Below are positions 50,868-57,404 of a DNA stretch of 58,236 nucleotides, piece by piece. The stretch lies in the IMG/VR virus record IMGVR_UViG_3300024344_000011, positions 1 to 58,236 of that record; one strand, given 5' to 3'. Position 1 is the stretch's first letter; each line of letters begins with the position of its first letter. This DNA comes from a virus. The notes under the pieces are model-generated. The model did not search any database and was not told the origin of the DNA. It worked only from the letters and a program-made list of their open reading frames with translations. The translations under genes and the position numbers were made by a program.

Positions 50868-51150
50868 TATTGCCCTCCTTATATTGTTCGTAAGATAAAT
50901 CTGCATAGTATGCCTCAGCATTTTCTGCTTCTTCAATTGGATCTAAAACCAATTCTCTAAATAAATCTTTAAAATCCGAATCAGACAAAGCGTCTAACTC
51001 TTCTTTATTTTTGTTTGTTAATTTTTCGTGATTAGCATTGTGTAAAGATTTAAAATCTCCAAGCAACCATTCTGTTGCAGATTTTCTATCTGATACCATA
51101 TCATTAAAATCTTCTTCAATTTGCATAATCCAATTTTTTGTTCCGCTCAT
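50857..51150 (-). CDS. Small acidic hypothetical protein (97 aa)
   Basis: 97 residues, acidic and helical (EEDFNDMVSDRKSATEWLLG, LFRELVLDPIEEAENAEAYY). Not recognised. It overlaps the Sak4-like gene by 11 bases, implying translational coupling. It may be an accessory of recombination. Confidence 0.6.
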   Translation of the reverse strand: MSGTKNWIMQIEEDFNDMVSDRKSATEWLLGDFKSLHNANHEKLTNKNKEELDALSDSDFKDLFRELVLDPIEEAENAEAYYADLSYEQYKEGNNVS

Positions 51151-51151
51151 G

Positions 51152-51637
51152 TTAAGCTCCTTTATAAGTGTAAGTAATTTTTTCAGAAATTTTCTTTGTT
51201 CTTGATTTTTTTAATACTTCTTGAGCTGTAGGTTCGAGGGCATTAAATTGGGAGGCCGGAACAGATAGTTTAAATATTTTTCTCATCTGTTTCGGGGGAT
51301 AGCTTTTACATAAACAATCGTAAGCTTTCCAAATCTGCTCATCATCATATGAGATAGATGAACCAAGTTTAGCAGTAAGCTTAGAGCCGTCTTCTATAGT
51401 AAAAGTATGAGAACCATCATCCTTCTCTTTTATAGCCAACTCAGATTGCAACCTTTGTCCGTATGTCCTGTCTAGACACCGATCAATATTCTCACTAGCC
51501 ACTTTAGCCATTCGGCTTATCCTCCCTAACTGCTCTTTTTTAGTAAGCAGTTCGTCAGTAGAACAATTAGTTAAATTAGTATCTTCCTGAAATATCAATT
51601 TAGCTATTTCAGCATTATTAAAATCATTTGAAGTCAT
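51152..51637 (-). CDS. First gene of the replication operon, conserved phage protein
   Basis: 161 residues. DRTYGQRLQSELAIKEKDDG, then SHTFTIEDGSKLTAKLGSSI and YDDEQIWKAYDCLCKSY: a pattern (R...E...K..D.G..TF.I.DG..L.A..G..V.YD) that I associate with proteins next to Sak4 in marine phages. Helical C-terminus with basic end. Probable promoter just upstream. Function unknown. Confidence 0.65.
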   Translation of the reverse strand: MTSNDFNNAEIAKLIFQEDTNLTNCSTDELLTKKEQLGRISRMAKVASENIDRCLDRTYGQRLQSELAIKEKDDGSHTFTIEDGSKLTAKLGSSISYDDEQIWKAYDCLCKSYPPKQMRKIFKLSVPASQFNALEPTAQEVLKKSRTKKISEKITYTYKGA

Positions 51638-51683
51638 AGTAAAATCCTAAAAAAAGTTAAAAATTAATTAAAATATAATTGCT

Positions 51684-51711
51684 AATATAATTATTAAGTA
51701 AATAAAGTCAA
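51684..51711 (-). promoter_or_regulatory. Promoter of the leftward replication operon
   Basis: Read on the minus strand: TTGACT (51706-51711), 16-base spacer, TATATT (51684-51689), in a 140-base very AT-rich gap upstream of the gene starting at 51637. Confidence 0.6.
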
Positions 51712-51776
51712 GCGTAGAAATTTTTTTTATCTGTTTTTTACTTAACAGATTCCACTCCCGACCAATGTTTTGTTCA

Positions 51777-51977
51777 CTATTCTATAGGGGAATAAATGGG
51801 CTGACGCTTTATAATCAGGTAGTTTTCAGGTTCACTGACGTGTTCCGCAACTACTCCGTGAGCTGCCAAAGGATAATCTCTTTTATAATAATCAATATCT
51901 CTTTTTGAAGGGATATATGATTGAGCTATTATCCTTCCCGTATAGTCATGCCATATAACAGGCACTTGAGCATTCAT
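51777..51977 (-). CDS. Hypothetical protein (66 aa), divergent from the RHH gene
   Basis: 66 residues: VPVIWHDYTGRIIAQSYIPS, then DIDYYKRDYPLAAHGVVAEH, and a short C-terminus. AAGGAGAAAGTT precedes the ATG at 51977. It reads leftwards from the 70-base interval that contains the 19-bp palindrome, so its expression is probably controlled by the same operator as the RHH gene. Not recognised. Confidence 0.6.
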   Translation of the reverse strand: MNAQVPVIWHDYTGRIIAQSYIPSKRDIDYYKRDYPLAAHGVVAEHVSEPENYLIIKRQPIYSPIE

Positions 51978-51987
51978 AACTTTCTCC

Positions 51988-52026
51988 TTGTAAAAAAATC
52001 AAATTATGTTTACATATTATGTAAAC
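51988..52026 (+). promoter_or_regulatory. RHH promoter with 19-bp perfect palindrome operator
   Basis: TTGTAA (51988-51993), 17-base spacer, TACATA (52011-52016). GTTTACATA-T-TATGTAAAC (52008-52026) is a perfect palindrome covering the -10 and start region. It shares its half-site core with 3718-3734. This is the expected layout for autorepression by the RHH product. Confidence 0.65.
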
Positions 52027-52047
52027 CTTACATGAGAGGAAATAAAA

Positions 52048-52287
52048 ATGCAAGATGTAAACAGTTATTCAACTGCCAGGATATATACTAAATCATTAGC
52101 AAAAGCTCGTCTGCTTGCTAAAGATCAAAAGAAAAGTCAAATAAGAATAATAGAAGAAGCTATCAATCTTTTATGGAGCGATAAAATGAACCAAGAAGAA
52201 CCGATAGATATTATGGAACATTTACCTGAAGAAAAATCCACTGGGAGAGGGATTGAGAATGCGTTCAGCAACAGCAGAAAAGATTAA
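52048..52287 (+). CDS. Ribbon-helix-helix-like regulator
   Basis: 79 residues. YSTARIYTKSLAKARLLAKD, then QKKSQIRIIEEAINLLWSDK: a short strand with alternating residues (ARIYT) followed by two helices, the Arc/MetJ-type RHH layout. An acidic tail follows (EEPIDIMEHLPEEKS). Such proteins bind short palindromes as dimers. The 19-bp palindrome at its own promoter is the natural target, and similar palindromes occur elsewhere. AGAGGAAATAAAA precedes the ATG. It overlaps the methyltransferase gene by 29 bases. Confidence 0.65.
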   Translation: MQDVNSYSTARIYTKSLAKARLLAKDQKKSQIRIIEEAINLLWSDKMNQEEPIDIMEHLPEEKSTGRGIENAFSNSRKD

Positions 52288-52816
52288 ACCAAATAAAAAG
52301 TTACGAGGCTTAGAGTTATTTGCCGGGATTGGTGGTATGACTTTAGGTTTTGAAATGGCTTATGGAGAAGACTATGAATGCGTGGCATTTGTAGAGAGAG
52401 ATAAATATTGTGGAAAGGTTTTAAACAAACATTGGAGCGATGTTCCAATATATACAGATATAAGGGAATTTGATTATGACAAAGAAAAAGACAGACTCGG
52501 AAGAATTGACATTGTTCTCGGAGGTTTCCCATGCCAACCCTGGTCAGGGGCAGGAAAGCAACGAGGGGCGCAAGATGACCGAGACCTCTGGCCTGAAATG
52601 TTACGAGTTATTAAAAGCATCACGCCCCGACCTAGATGGATCATTGGCGAAAATGTGCAAGGCTTTGTTAACATGGAGATGGGACTCTCCCGCACGGTCT
52701 CTGATTTGGAAAATGAAAACTACCAAGTCCAACCATTCGTATATGGCGCTGTCGCCGTCCAGGCAAGGCATCAAAGGCAACGGTGTTTCGTTGTGGCCCA
52801 CTCCAAGAGCGACTAG
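52259..52816 (+). CDS. Cytosine-5 DNA methyltransferase, alpha part (motifs I-VIII)
   Basis: 185 residues from ATG 52259 (GAGAGGG upstream). Motif I GLELFAGIGGMTLG (17-30), motif II FVERD, motif IV GGFPCQPWSGAG (88-99, catalytic Cys92), motif V-like DDRDLWPEM, motif VI GENVQG (130-135), motif VIII QARHQRQR (168-175), then VVAHSKSD and stop. It has no target-recognition domain and no motifs IX or X. Those are encoded in the +1 frame by the next gene, which begins inside this one. Likely inactive alone and active as a complex with that product. Confidence 0.9.
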   Translation: MRSATAEKIKPNKKLRGLELFAGIGGMTLGFEMAYGEDYECVAFVERDKYCGKVLNKHWSDVPIYTDIREFDYDKEKDRLGRIDIVLGGFPCQPWSGAGKQRGAQDDRDLWPEMLRVIKSITPRPRWIIGENVQGFVNMEMGLSRTVSDLENENYQVQPFVYGAVAVQARHQRQRCFVVAHSKSD

Positions 52817-53723
52817 CCGTATGGCATATAGGGAGAAACCTTCCCCTTCTATGATCAATGGAACACATGGTTGGAGTCTTAATGCAGCTGTTACAGATAG
52901 CATGAGTGATACACCACATAGAATGTGGAATACTCCTACAGCTTTTGATTCGGGTAATCCTAATACACAAGAAAAAATAGATAAAGAAGCCAAAACAAAT
53001 AGAAAAGGCAGAGACAAACCAGGTCACTTAAAAGAAGAGGTTATGGTTGAAGAGGGTTTAAGAATGTGGCCTACAGACAATTTAATTCCTACTCCTGTTG
53101 CGACTGATCACCAAGATAATCCGGCTGAACAATTAGAAAATTGGAAGAAGAGAGCTAAAAAGAAAAAAGAAGAAGGAATAAACTTACAGTTTGCTCTTCG
53201 TCATTATGTGCAAATGTATCCCACTCCTACTGCAAGAGATTACAAAGGAGCAAGAAAGCCTGAAACATTAAAAAAGAAAGGCCGAACCGAAACAAACTCT
53301 TTACCTGATAAAGTGAGAGCATTAGAAGACCATAGAATGTGGCCCACTGCGAGAGCCGCTCTAGGTATGAATATGAAAACAACTGAAGGCATGGCAAAAC
53401 TCAGACATAAAGGATATTTAGAAACAGAAGTAGCCCATGTTCATATACACGAAGAAAAAAAAGAGCCTGTGGGAGCATTAAATCCTCCATGGGTTGAATG
53501 GTTAATGGGGTTTCCGATTGGTCATACCTCCATCAATGAAGATATTACATACAATATGGAGGTAGATTATTGGGGGGAAGAACCTCCTATATCAAGAGTA
53601 GCTGTAGGGGTAAAAAATAGAAAAGATAGATTGCGTTGTTTGGGGAATGCTGTTGTTCCTCAATGTTTAGCTGTGATAGCTGAATGTATTAAAGAGGTAG
53701 AAGATGAAGAAAACAATAATTAG
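52476..53723 (+). CDS. Cytosine-5 methyltransferase, nested beta part (TRD, motifs IX-X)
   Basis: 415 residues from ATG 52476, which has AAGGGA (52462-52467) at 8-base spacing, all inside the alpha gene in the +1 frame. The first ~113 codons are dual-coding and include TSGLKCYELLKASRPDLDGS and LIWKMKTT, a pattern I know from phage methyltransferase partner proteins. Then come repeated (L/M)WPTP..A motifs (106, and several more to about 300), and the C-terminal LNPPWVEWLMGFP (335-347, motif IX-like) and LGNAVVPQ (389-396, motif X). The repeats and the linker probably form the target-recognition part. Confidence 0.82.
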   Translation: MTKKKTDSEELTLFSEVSHANPGQGQESNEGRKMTETSGLKCYELLKASRPDLDGSLAKMCKALLTWRWDSPARSLIWKMKTTKSNHSYMALSPSRQGIKGNGVSLWPTPRATSRMAYREKPSPSMINGTHGWSLNAAVTDSMSDTPHRMWNTPTAFDSGNPNTQEKIDKEAKTNRKGRDKPGHLKEEVMVEEGLRMWPTDNLIPTPVATDHQDNPAEQLENWKKRAKKKKEEGINLQFALRHYVQMYPTPTARDYKGARKPETLKKKGRTETNSLPDKVRALEDHRMWPTARAALGMNMKTTEGMAKLRHKGYLETEVAHVHIHEEKKEPVGALNPPWVEWLMGFPIGHTSINEDITYNMEVDYWGEEPPISRVAVGVKNRKDRLRCLGNAVVPQCLAVIAECIKEVEDEENNN

Positions 53724-53880
53724 CTTAGTGATTCTTTTAGGAGGGTGTAATGCAACGGGAGTATCTAATTGCGATGTGCCTATTCATATAGGAACTGCAT
53801 ATAACAGCGAGGGACAAATGGTTATTTTAGAAGTTGAAGAACCAGGGTGTCCACGCATTGATACTTTTAAGGATTTCTAA
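53704..53880 (+). CDS. Small lipoprotein (58 aa) in the modification cassette
   Basis: A 59-codon frame from ATG 53704, overlapping the end of the methyltransferase beta gene by 20 bases, to TAA 53880. MKKTIISLVILLGGC is a good lipoprotein signal (LLGGC). The mature part has two further Cys (SNCDVP, PGCPRI), possibly a disulfide. The next gene starts one base after its stop. Exported to the envelope; perhaps superinfection exclusion, but that is a guess. Confidence 0.6.
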   Translation: MKKTIISLVILLGGCNATGVSNCDVPIHIGTAYNSEGQMVILEVEEPGCPRIDTFKDF

Positions 53881-53881
53881 A

Positions 53882-54454
53882 ATGATTCCTTTTCCAAAAA
53901 AGAAATACAATGTTATCTATGCTGATCCACCATGGCACTATCAAACATGGGGAGAGGGAAGTAATCGGAATGTAACCTCTAAATACGATACTATGTCTCC
54001 AGAAGAAATCTTTAAACTTCCTGTTAGTGATTTAGCAGATGAAGATTGTGTTTTGTTTATATGGGTAACTTTTCCCAAATTACTAGAGGGAATAAAAACT
54101 ATAGAAGAATGGGGATTTACCTACAAAACCCTTGCGTTTAACTGGGTAAAAACAAATAAAAAACTTAAAACGAATCAGACCTCTTTCTTACCTATGGATA
54201 GCTTTGATACCTTTTGGGGCTTAGGATATTGGACGAGAGCCAACAGTGAATTGTGTCTATTAGCTACAAGAGGAAAACCTAAGCGTGAATCCTGTAAAGT
54301 CCATCAGCTTGTCTATGAGCCTGTTCGGGAACATTCAAGAAAGCCGGATTGTGTCCGGGATAGAATTGTAGAACTCATAGGCGATGTTCCTCGTATCGAA
54401 TTGTTTGCTCGTCAAAAAGCTAACGGTTGGGATAATTGGGGTAACGAACTTTAA
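53882..54454 (+). CDS. MT-A70-type adenine-N6 DNA methyltransferase
   Basis: 190 residues from ATG 53882; an upstream in-frame start lies inside the lipoprotein gene. VIYADPPWHYQTWG has the catalytic DPPW at 14-17. LFIWVTFPKLLEGIKTIEEW and GFTYKTLAFNWVK follow. The C-terminal VREHSRKPDCVRDRIVELIG plus RIELFAR form the SAM-binding part. These are hallmarks of the MT-A70 family in phages (adenine N6). A second paralogue is at 56669-57211. Confidence 0.85.
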   Translation: MIPFPKKKYNVIYADPPWHYQTWGEGSNRNVTSKYDTMSPEEIFKLPVSDLADEDCVLFIWVTFPKLLEGIKTIEEWGFTYKTLAFNWVKTNKKLKTNQTSFLPMDSFDTFWGLGYWTRANSELCLLATRGKPKRESCKVHQLVYEPVREHSRKPDCVRDRIVELIGDVPRIELFARQKANGWDNWGNEL

Positions 54455-54484
54455 AAAACTCAATATGTTGACGAAACCGGGTTA

Positions 54485-54504
54485 ATACACTACATCTAGT
54501 GTAT
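54485..54504. promoter_or_regulatory. 20-bp inverted repeat, possible operator
   Basis: ATACACTA-CATC-TAGTGTAT, perfect 8-bp arms, in the gap between the MT-A70 gene and the nuclease-like gene. TTGACG lies 16 bases upstream. A different motif from the GTTTAC class. Confidence 0.5.
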
Positions 54505-54577
54505 GTGGACGGTAGGACTCTACTTTTGATATATGTCTTCCTCTCTATCATATGTCATCCACGGATTGCAGCCACTT

Positions 54578-54614
54578 GTAATGCCTGGTCTGTATGGACT
54601 GGGCATTACTTTTT
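54578..54614 (+). terminator. Terminator or attenuator before the nuclease-like gene
   Basis: GTAATGCCTGGTC (54578-54590) pairs with GACTGGGCATTAC (54597-54609) with two mismatches, followed by five T. The RBS of the next gene (GGGG near 54618) lies just beyond, so the hairpin could act as an attenuator. Confidence 0.7.
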
Positions 54615-54626
54615 ACAGGGGAATAT

Positions 54627-54989
54627 ATGGCCCACGATAACCAAGCCATGAAGAGTAATATCACGAGAGGGGTAAGGGCAGAATTATTAGCGGCTGAGTG
54701 GTTGATAGAACAAGGCATATGGTCTTTTATTCCCATGTCGGCTCAAGGCCCGATTGATTTAGTCGGAGTAGACAAAGACGGAATAGTTTATTTATTTGAT
54801 ATAAAAGTTCAATCCCGAAGAAAAAACGGAACAAAAATATCTAGGTCTTTAAAACCCAACCAAAAAAAATTAGGCGTCCAACTGTTGTATGTTGATCTTA
54901 AAGCTAAAGAAATATTCATTGGAGGATCACAGAAGAAAGGCACGGACGGACAATTCTTAAGCCAAAAGAAATTCCTAAAAAAGAAATGA
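54627..54989 (+). CDS. PD-(D/E)XK endonuclease-like protein
   Basis: 120 residues from ATG 54627 with GGGGAATAT upstream; a longer frame would cross the terminator hairpin. SNITRGVRAELLAAEWLIEQ, GPIDLVGVDKDGIVYLFDIK: E, then D in GPID, then DxK, the core of small PD-(D/E)XK enzymes (Holliday junction resolvases, intron-type endonucleases). The C-terminus is basic. Because three methyltransferases lie nearby, it may be a restriction-like partner, but a replication or repair role (resolvase) is equally possible. Confidence 0.65.
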   Translation: MAHDNQAMKSNITRGVRAELLAAEWLIEQGIWSFIPMSAQGPIDLVGVDKDGIVYLFDIKVQSRRKNGTKISRSLKPNQKKLGVQLLYVDLKAKEIFIGGSQKKGTDGQFLSQKKFLKKK

Positions 54990-55169
54990 GTCTTCTTGTT
55001 CAAGCAAATCTTTGTCTTCTTTGCCTGTTGCTCTTCTCTTTCTAGTTCCGCACGTGAGAGGGTATTCATAAGAACCATCTTCACTTGATGAGTTAGCCAG
55101 GAAGGTTAAAAACACTAAAAATATACTGACCAATAAGTGTTTTTCCCAGCGGAGTTCTACAACTCGCAT
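54975..55169 (-). CDS. Possible small exported protein
   Basis: 64 residues, minus strand. HLLVSIFLVFLTFLANSSSE is a strong hydrophobic segment resembling a signal peptide or membrane anchor, followed by a basic, Glu-rich tail. It converges with the nuclease-like gene and overlaps its last 15 bases. No clear SD. Kept at low confidence. Confidence 0.4.
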   Translation of the reverse strand: MRVVELRWEKHLLVSIFLVFLTFLANSSSEDGSYEYPLTCGTRKRRATGKEDKDLLEQEDSFLF

Positions 55170-55195
55170 GGTATCACATGGTTAGTTACCTAAAT

Positions 55196-55456
55196 TTAAG
55201 CTGACTGTATTTCCATAATCTCAGCGCAGAAAGCATTGTTTAACAATACTTCAGAAGCTTTTAATGCGCTGTCGAACCCGTTAAAAGACAATATAGCGGA
55301 ATTAACTATAAGCTCTGTCGGGGTAGTATATCTTGGAGATTTTTCTTTCTCATCTATGGTGAGAATAATATTTATCCCTCTTCGTTTAGCTACCCATTGG
55401 TTACTCTTTTGTTTACTAAAACCGATGTTTACGGCTTGTCCTTCTAATGAAATCAT
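55196..55456 (-). CDS. Hypothetical protein (86 aa)
   Basis: 86 residues, preceded by AAAGGAGTGATAA. MISLEGQAVNIGFSKQKSNQ, then GINIILTIDEKEKSPRYTTP and a helical C-terminus. No family. Its start overlaps the stop of the gene upstream by four bases. Confidence 0.6.
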   Translation of the reverse strand: MISLEGQAVNIGFSKQKSNQWVAKRRGINIILTIDEKEKSPRYTTPTELIVNSAILSFNGFDSALKASEVLLNNAFCAEIMEIQSA

Positions 55457-55674
55457 TTATCACTCCTTTTTTTAAAGGGTATAACATTACCAAGAAAAAC
55501 TTCATCTTCTTGTTCTTCTAACTGCGTTTCAAAGAAATTTATAACGATACGGCCTAAATCTATTGGCTCTACTTTTTCTAAGAAAAGCCGGATCATAGCT
55601 GGATCTTCGTTAAGTGTCCCGTCTTCGTTACACAGAGAAATGCGCAACCCTAATTTTGGTTTTCCTGTTTTCAT
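55453..55674 (-). CDS. Small hypothetical protein (73 aa)
   Basis: From ATG 55674 (MKTGKPKLGLRISLCNEDGT), chosen over a TTG at 55692 because GAGGGA lies 10 bases before the ATG. Acidic, with AMIRLFLEKVEPIDLGRIVI and the C-terminal LGNVIPFKKRSDK. No family. Four-base overlap with the downstream gene. Confidence 0.6.
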   Translation of the reverse strand: MKTGKPKLGLRISLCNEDGTLNEDPAMIRLFLEKVEPIDLGRIVINFFETQLEEQEDEVFLGNVIPFKKRSDK

Positions 55675-55741
55675 GTCTATTTTTTCCCTCAAATAAAACG
55701 ACTTTAATATCTTGTAATTACATTTTTTTTGTGTCAGGCGA

Positions 55742-55921
55742 TCACTTTACATCATCATGGAACTCATGCGGAACTTCTCGGCCTTTACCATAGAATTGTA
55801 TCCTATATGTTTCCATTCTTTTCGCTAATTCCGGCACAGTTAAAGGGTTTCGTCTTGCTCCAGGTTGAGCAAACTCGTCCCAAGTATTAAATATTTTTTG
55901 TAATAATTCGCTATCAGTCAT
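55742..55921 (-). CDS. Small hypothetical protein (59 aa)
   Basis: From ATG 55921 with GTGGAGAAAGCG upstream: MTDSELLQKIFNTWDEFAQP, then GARRNPLTVPELAKRMETYR. Helical, with a possible short helix-turn-helix (LTVPELAKRMETYR). It is followed by about 65 gene-free bases before the next gene. Confidence 0.55.
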   Translation of the reverse strand: MTDSELLQKIFNTWDEFAQPGARRNPLTVPELAKRMETYRIQFYGKGREVPHEFHDDVK

Positions 55922-56098
55922 CGCTTTCTCCACTTAAATCTAAAGCATAATAGGTGTCTTATGTAGTATATCAATCTCATTTTTTTCCTCTCTGTTTCGG
56001 TATGGGGGCTTGGATTTTAAAGAAAGGGAGTTAAAATGAACCCCCACACCACGCTGAGCTTTAATCAGCACGTCATTATACGAAATGTAAACCTAAAG
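55922..56098. other. Gene-free gap with an ATGTAAAC half-site
   Basis: About 175 bases. Contains GGTATGGGGGC and ACCCCCACACC, inverted arms of a long-loop hairpin, and ATGTAAAC (56085-56092), a half-site of the GTTTAC operator class. CCCCCACACCA also occurs near 2861. Rightward frames here are not convincing. Confidence 0.4.
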
Positions 56099-56659
56099 TC
56101 AAATCCCTCTCATCGCCTTAACACTTTGAAGTATTATATGTGTCAGATCAACTTCCTCAGACATGGGTATTCTAAAGTATTTCCCTTTTATCCCTATCAT
56201 TATGTAATCTCTATTAATCTCTATATGAAAATCCCTCTTCTCAATCCACTCACATACCTCTGATTCTAAATTTTCTACCCTCAACATAGAATAAATAGAA
56301 CTAGGATTTTCTTTTTGAAGGTGTTCATATTCGTTTTTCGTATTATCAAAAGTGTCGGGGTTGCCTAATTGCCTCCAATGGTCAGGGCCATTCTTTTCCA
56401 TAATAACAAAATCTTTATATTCATTATTCCTCTCAAGTTCCAATTTTATTCTATCCTCTACAAAATCTAAAACTCCCCTCTCATCATTACAAACTTTAGT
56501 AACAATATCCTTAACGGATTTAAGAGAGGTCTTACCAAACATATCTTCTACGGCATTTTTCTTTTCATGCTCTTGTTCTTTTACCAAGGTTTTAAATCTT
56601 TCTATCTTTACAAATAAAGGATCATTTTCCTTAAAACTCATATCACCTAATACACCCAT
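56099..56659 (-). CDS. Hypothetical protein (186 aa)
   Basis: 186 residues, ATAGGAGAAAAAA before the ATG. Charged and helical (ERFKTLVKEQEHEKKNAVED, SLKSVKDIVTKVCNDERGVL), with GPDHWRQLGNPD and a beta-like C-terminus (RDYIMIGIKGKYFRIPM). No family recognised. It directly follows the second MT-A70 gene in the operon and might be a partner protein. Confidence 0.6.
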   Translation of the reverse strand: MGVLGDMSFKENDPLFVKIERFKTLVKEQEHEKKNAVEDMFGKTSLKSVKDIVTKVCNDERGVLDFVEDRIKLELERNNEYKDFVIMEKNGPDHWRQLGNPDTFDNTKNEYEHLQKENPSSIYSMLRVENLESEVCEWIEKRDFHIEINRDYIMIGIKGKYFRIPMSEEVDLTHIILQSVKAMRGI

Positions 56660-56668
56660 TTTTTTCTC

Positions 56669-57211
56669 CTATAATATATTAAACAAAAATTCTTCTGTAG
56701 TTAAGTCGGGTATCTCATTACCCCATGCGTCCCAATTTGGTCGGGTATCTCTAGCAAACAGTTCTATTCTTGGCTCATGCGACATATGTTCTATGACTTG
56801 AATGGTTTCTCCGGGTTTAGCCGAATGCTTACCTCTCTTTGCATAAACCAGGCTAGGTATATTTCTATGTTTAGGTTTTAAGTTACCTTTAACTCCAAAC
56901 AAACAAATCTCATGTTGCCCTCTAAAATAATATCCAATGCCAAATCTATCTTTAGCCCACACCATGTTGGTTACATATCTAAATCCCCACTCCTCCATAA
57001 CCTCAAGGCCGTCCTTTAAAAAGTTATTTGTAACCCATAAATACAACCAACAATTATCATCAGCTAGGTCGGGGACATTTAATTTCTTGATTTCTTCCGT
57101 TTTCATAAGAGGATAATGTCTATCTGCGCCACGCTTTATCTTCCCCCCACCTTGTTCTTGCCAGGGGGGATCAGCTAATATGGTTTTATATTTTTTATCC
57201 GGAAAGAGCAT
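56669..57211 (-). CDS. Second MT-A70-type adenine methyltransferase
   Basis: 180 residues. TILADPPWQEQGGGKIKRGA has DPPW at 14-17, the same position as in the gene at 53882. NCWLYLWVTNNFLKDGLEVM, then EEWGFRYVTNMVWAKDR, and the C-terminal KHSAKPGETIQVIEHMSHEP with RIELFAR follow the same order. It is clearly paralogous by motif order but divergent, so a different specificity is likely. It overlaps the upstream gene by 17 bases. Confidence 0.85.
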   Translation of the reverse strand: MLFPDKKYKTILADPPWQEQGGGKIKRGADRHYPLMKTEEIKKLNVPDLADDNCWLYLWVTNNFLKDGLEVMEEWGFRYVTNMVWAKDRFGIGYYFRGQHEICLFGVKGNLKPKHRNIPSLVYAKRGKHSAKPGETIQVIEHMSHEPRIELFARDTRPNWDAWGNEIPDLTTEEFLFNIL

Positions 57212-57404
57212 TCATTTTCTCTCTAGTTCTTAACTTCTTGGCTCTTCTTTTTTTCTTATTCTCTTCTTCACGGGCCTCTAAACATTTAATTAAATGCTCG
57301 TATCTCGTTCCTTTTAAAACATTTAAATCAACTTTTGGTCTTCTGTGTGATAAAATTTTTCCTTTGTCTTTGTTAGTTTTTCCAGGGATTAATCTTTTAG
57401 CCAT
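57195..57404 (-). CDS. Small basic protein (69 aa)
   Basis: 69 residues, highly basic with a helical Lys/Arg/Glu C-terminal half (EENKKKRRAKKLRTREKMNA). AGGAGAGAAA precedes the ATG. Possibly nucleic-acid binding. It overlaps both neighbours, supporting translation. Confidence 0.6.
   Translation of the reverse strand: MAKRLIPGKTNKDKGKILSHRRPKVDLNVLKGTRYEHLIKCLEAREEENKKKRRAKKLRTREKMNALSG

Noticed and set aside
52800-52830. Sequencing-error frameshift in one continuous methyltransferase gene
   Set aside because: Not excluded, but the second frame is open for 341 bases upstream of the first stop, with its own SD and ATG and family-like sequence, which a simple indel would not create.
52601-53027. 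Two minus-strand frames opposite the methyltransferase overlap
   Set aside because: Already two sense frames are in use there; the antisense translations have no motif and no RBS, and follow from the constrained composition.
54455-54626. tRNA-like structure between the MT-A70 and nuclease genes
   Set aside because: The inverted repeats there do not form a cloverleaf and there is no T-loop consensus; interpreted as an operator and a terminator.
54809-55084. Minus-strand frame with Lys/Phe-rich product
   Set aside because: Mostly antisense of the nuclease-like gene; phenylalanine runs come from AAA/AAG codons read backwards.
56036-56263. Rightward 75-residue frame
   Set aside because: Mainly antisense to the 186-residue leftward gene, His/Pro/Asn-rich, no conserved motif, although GGGAG lies near the ATG.
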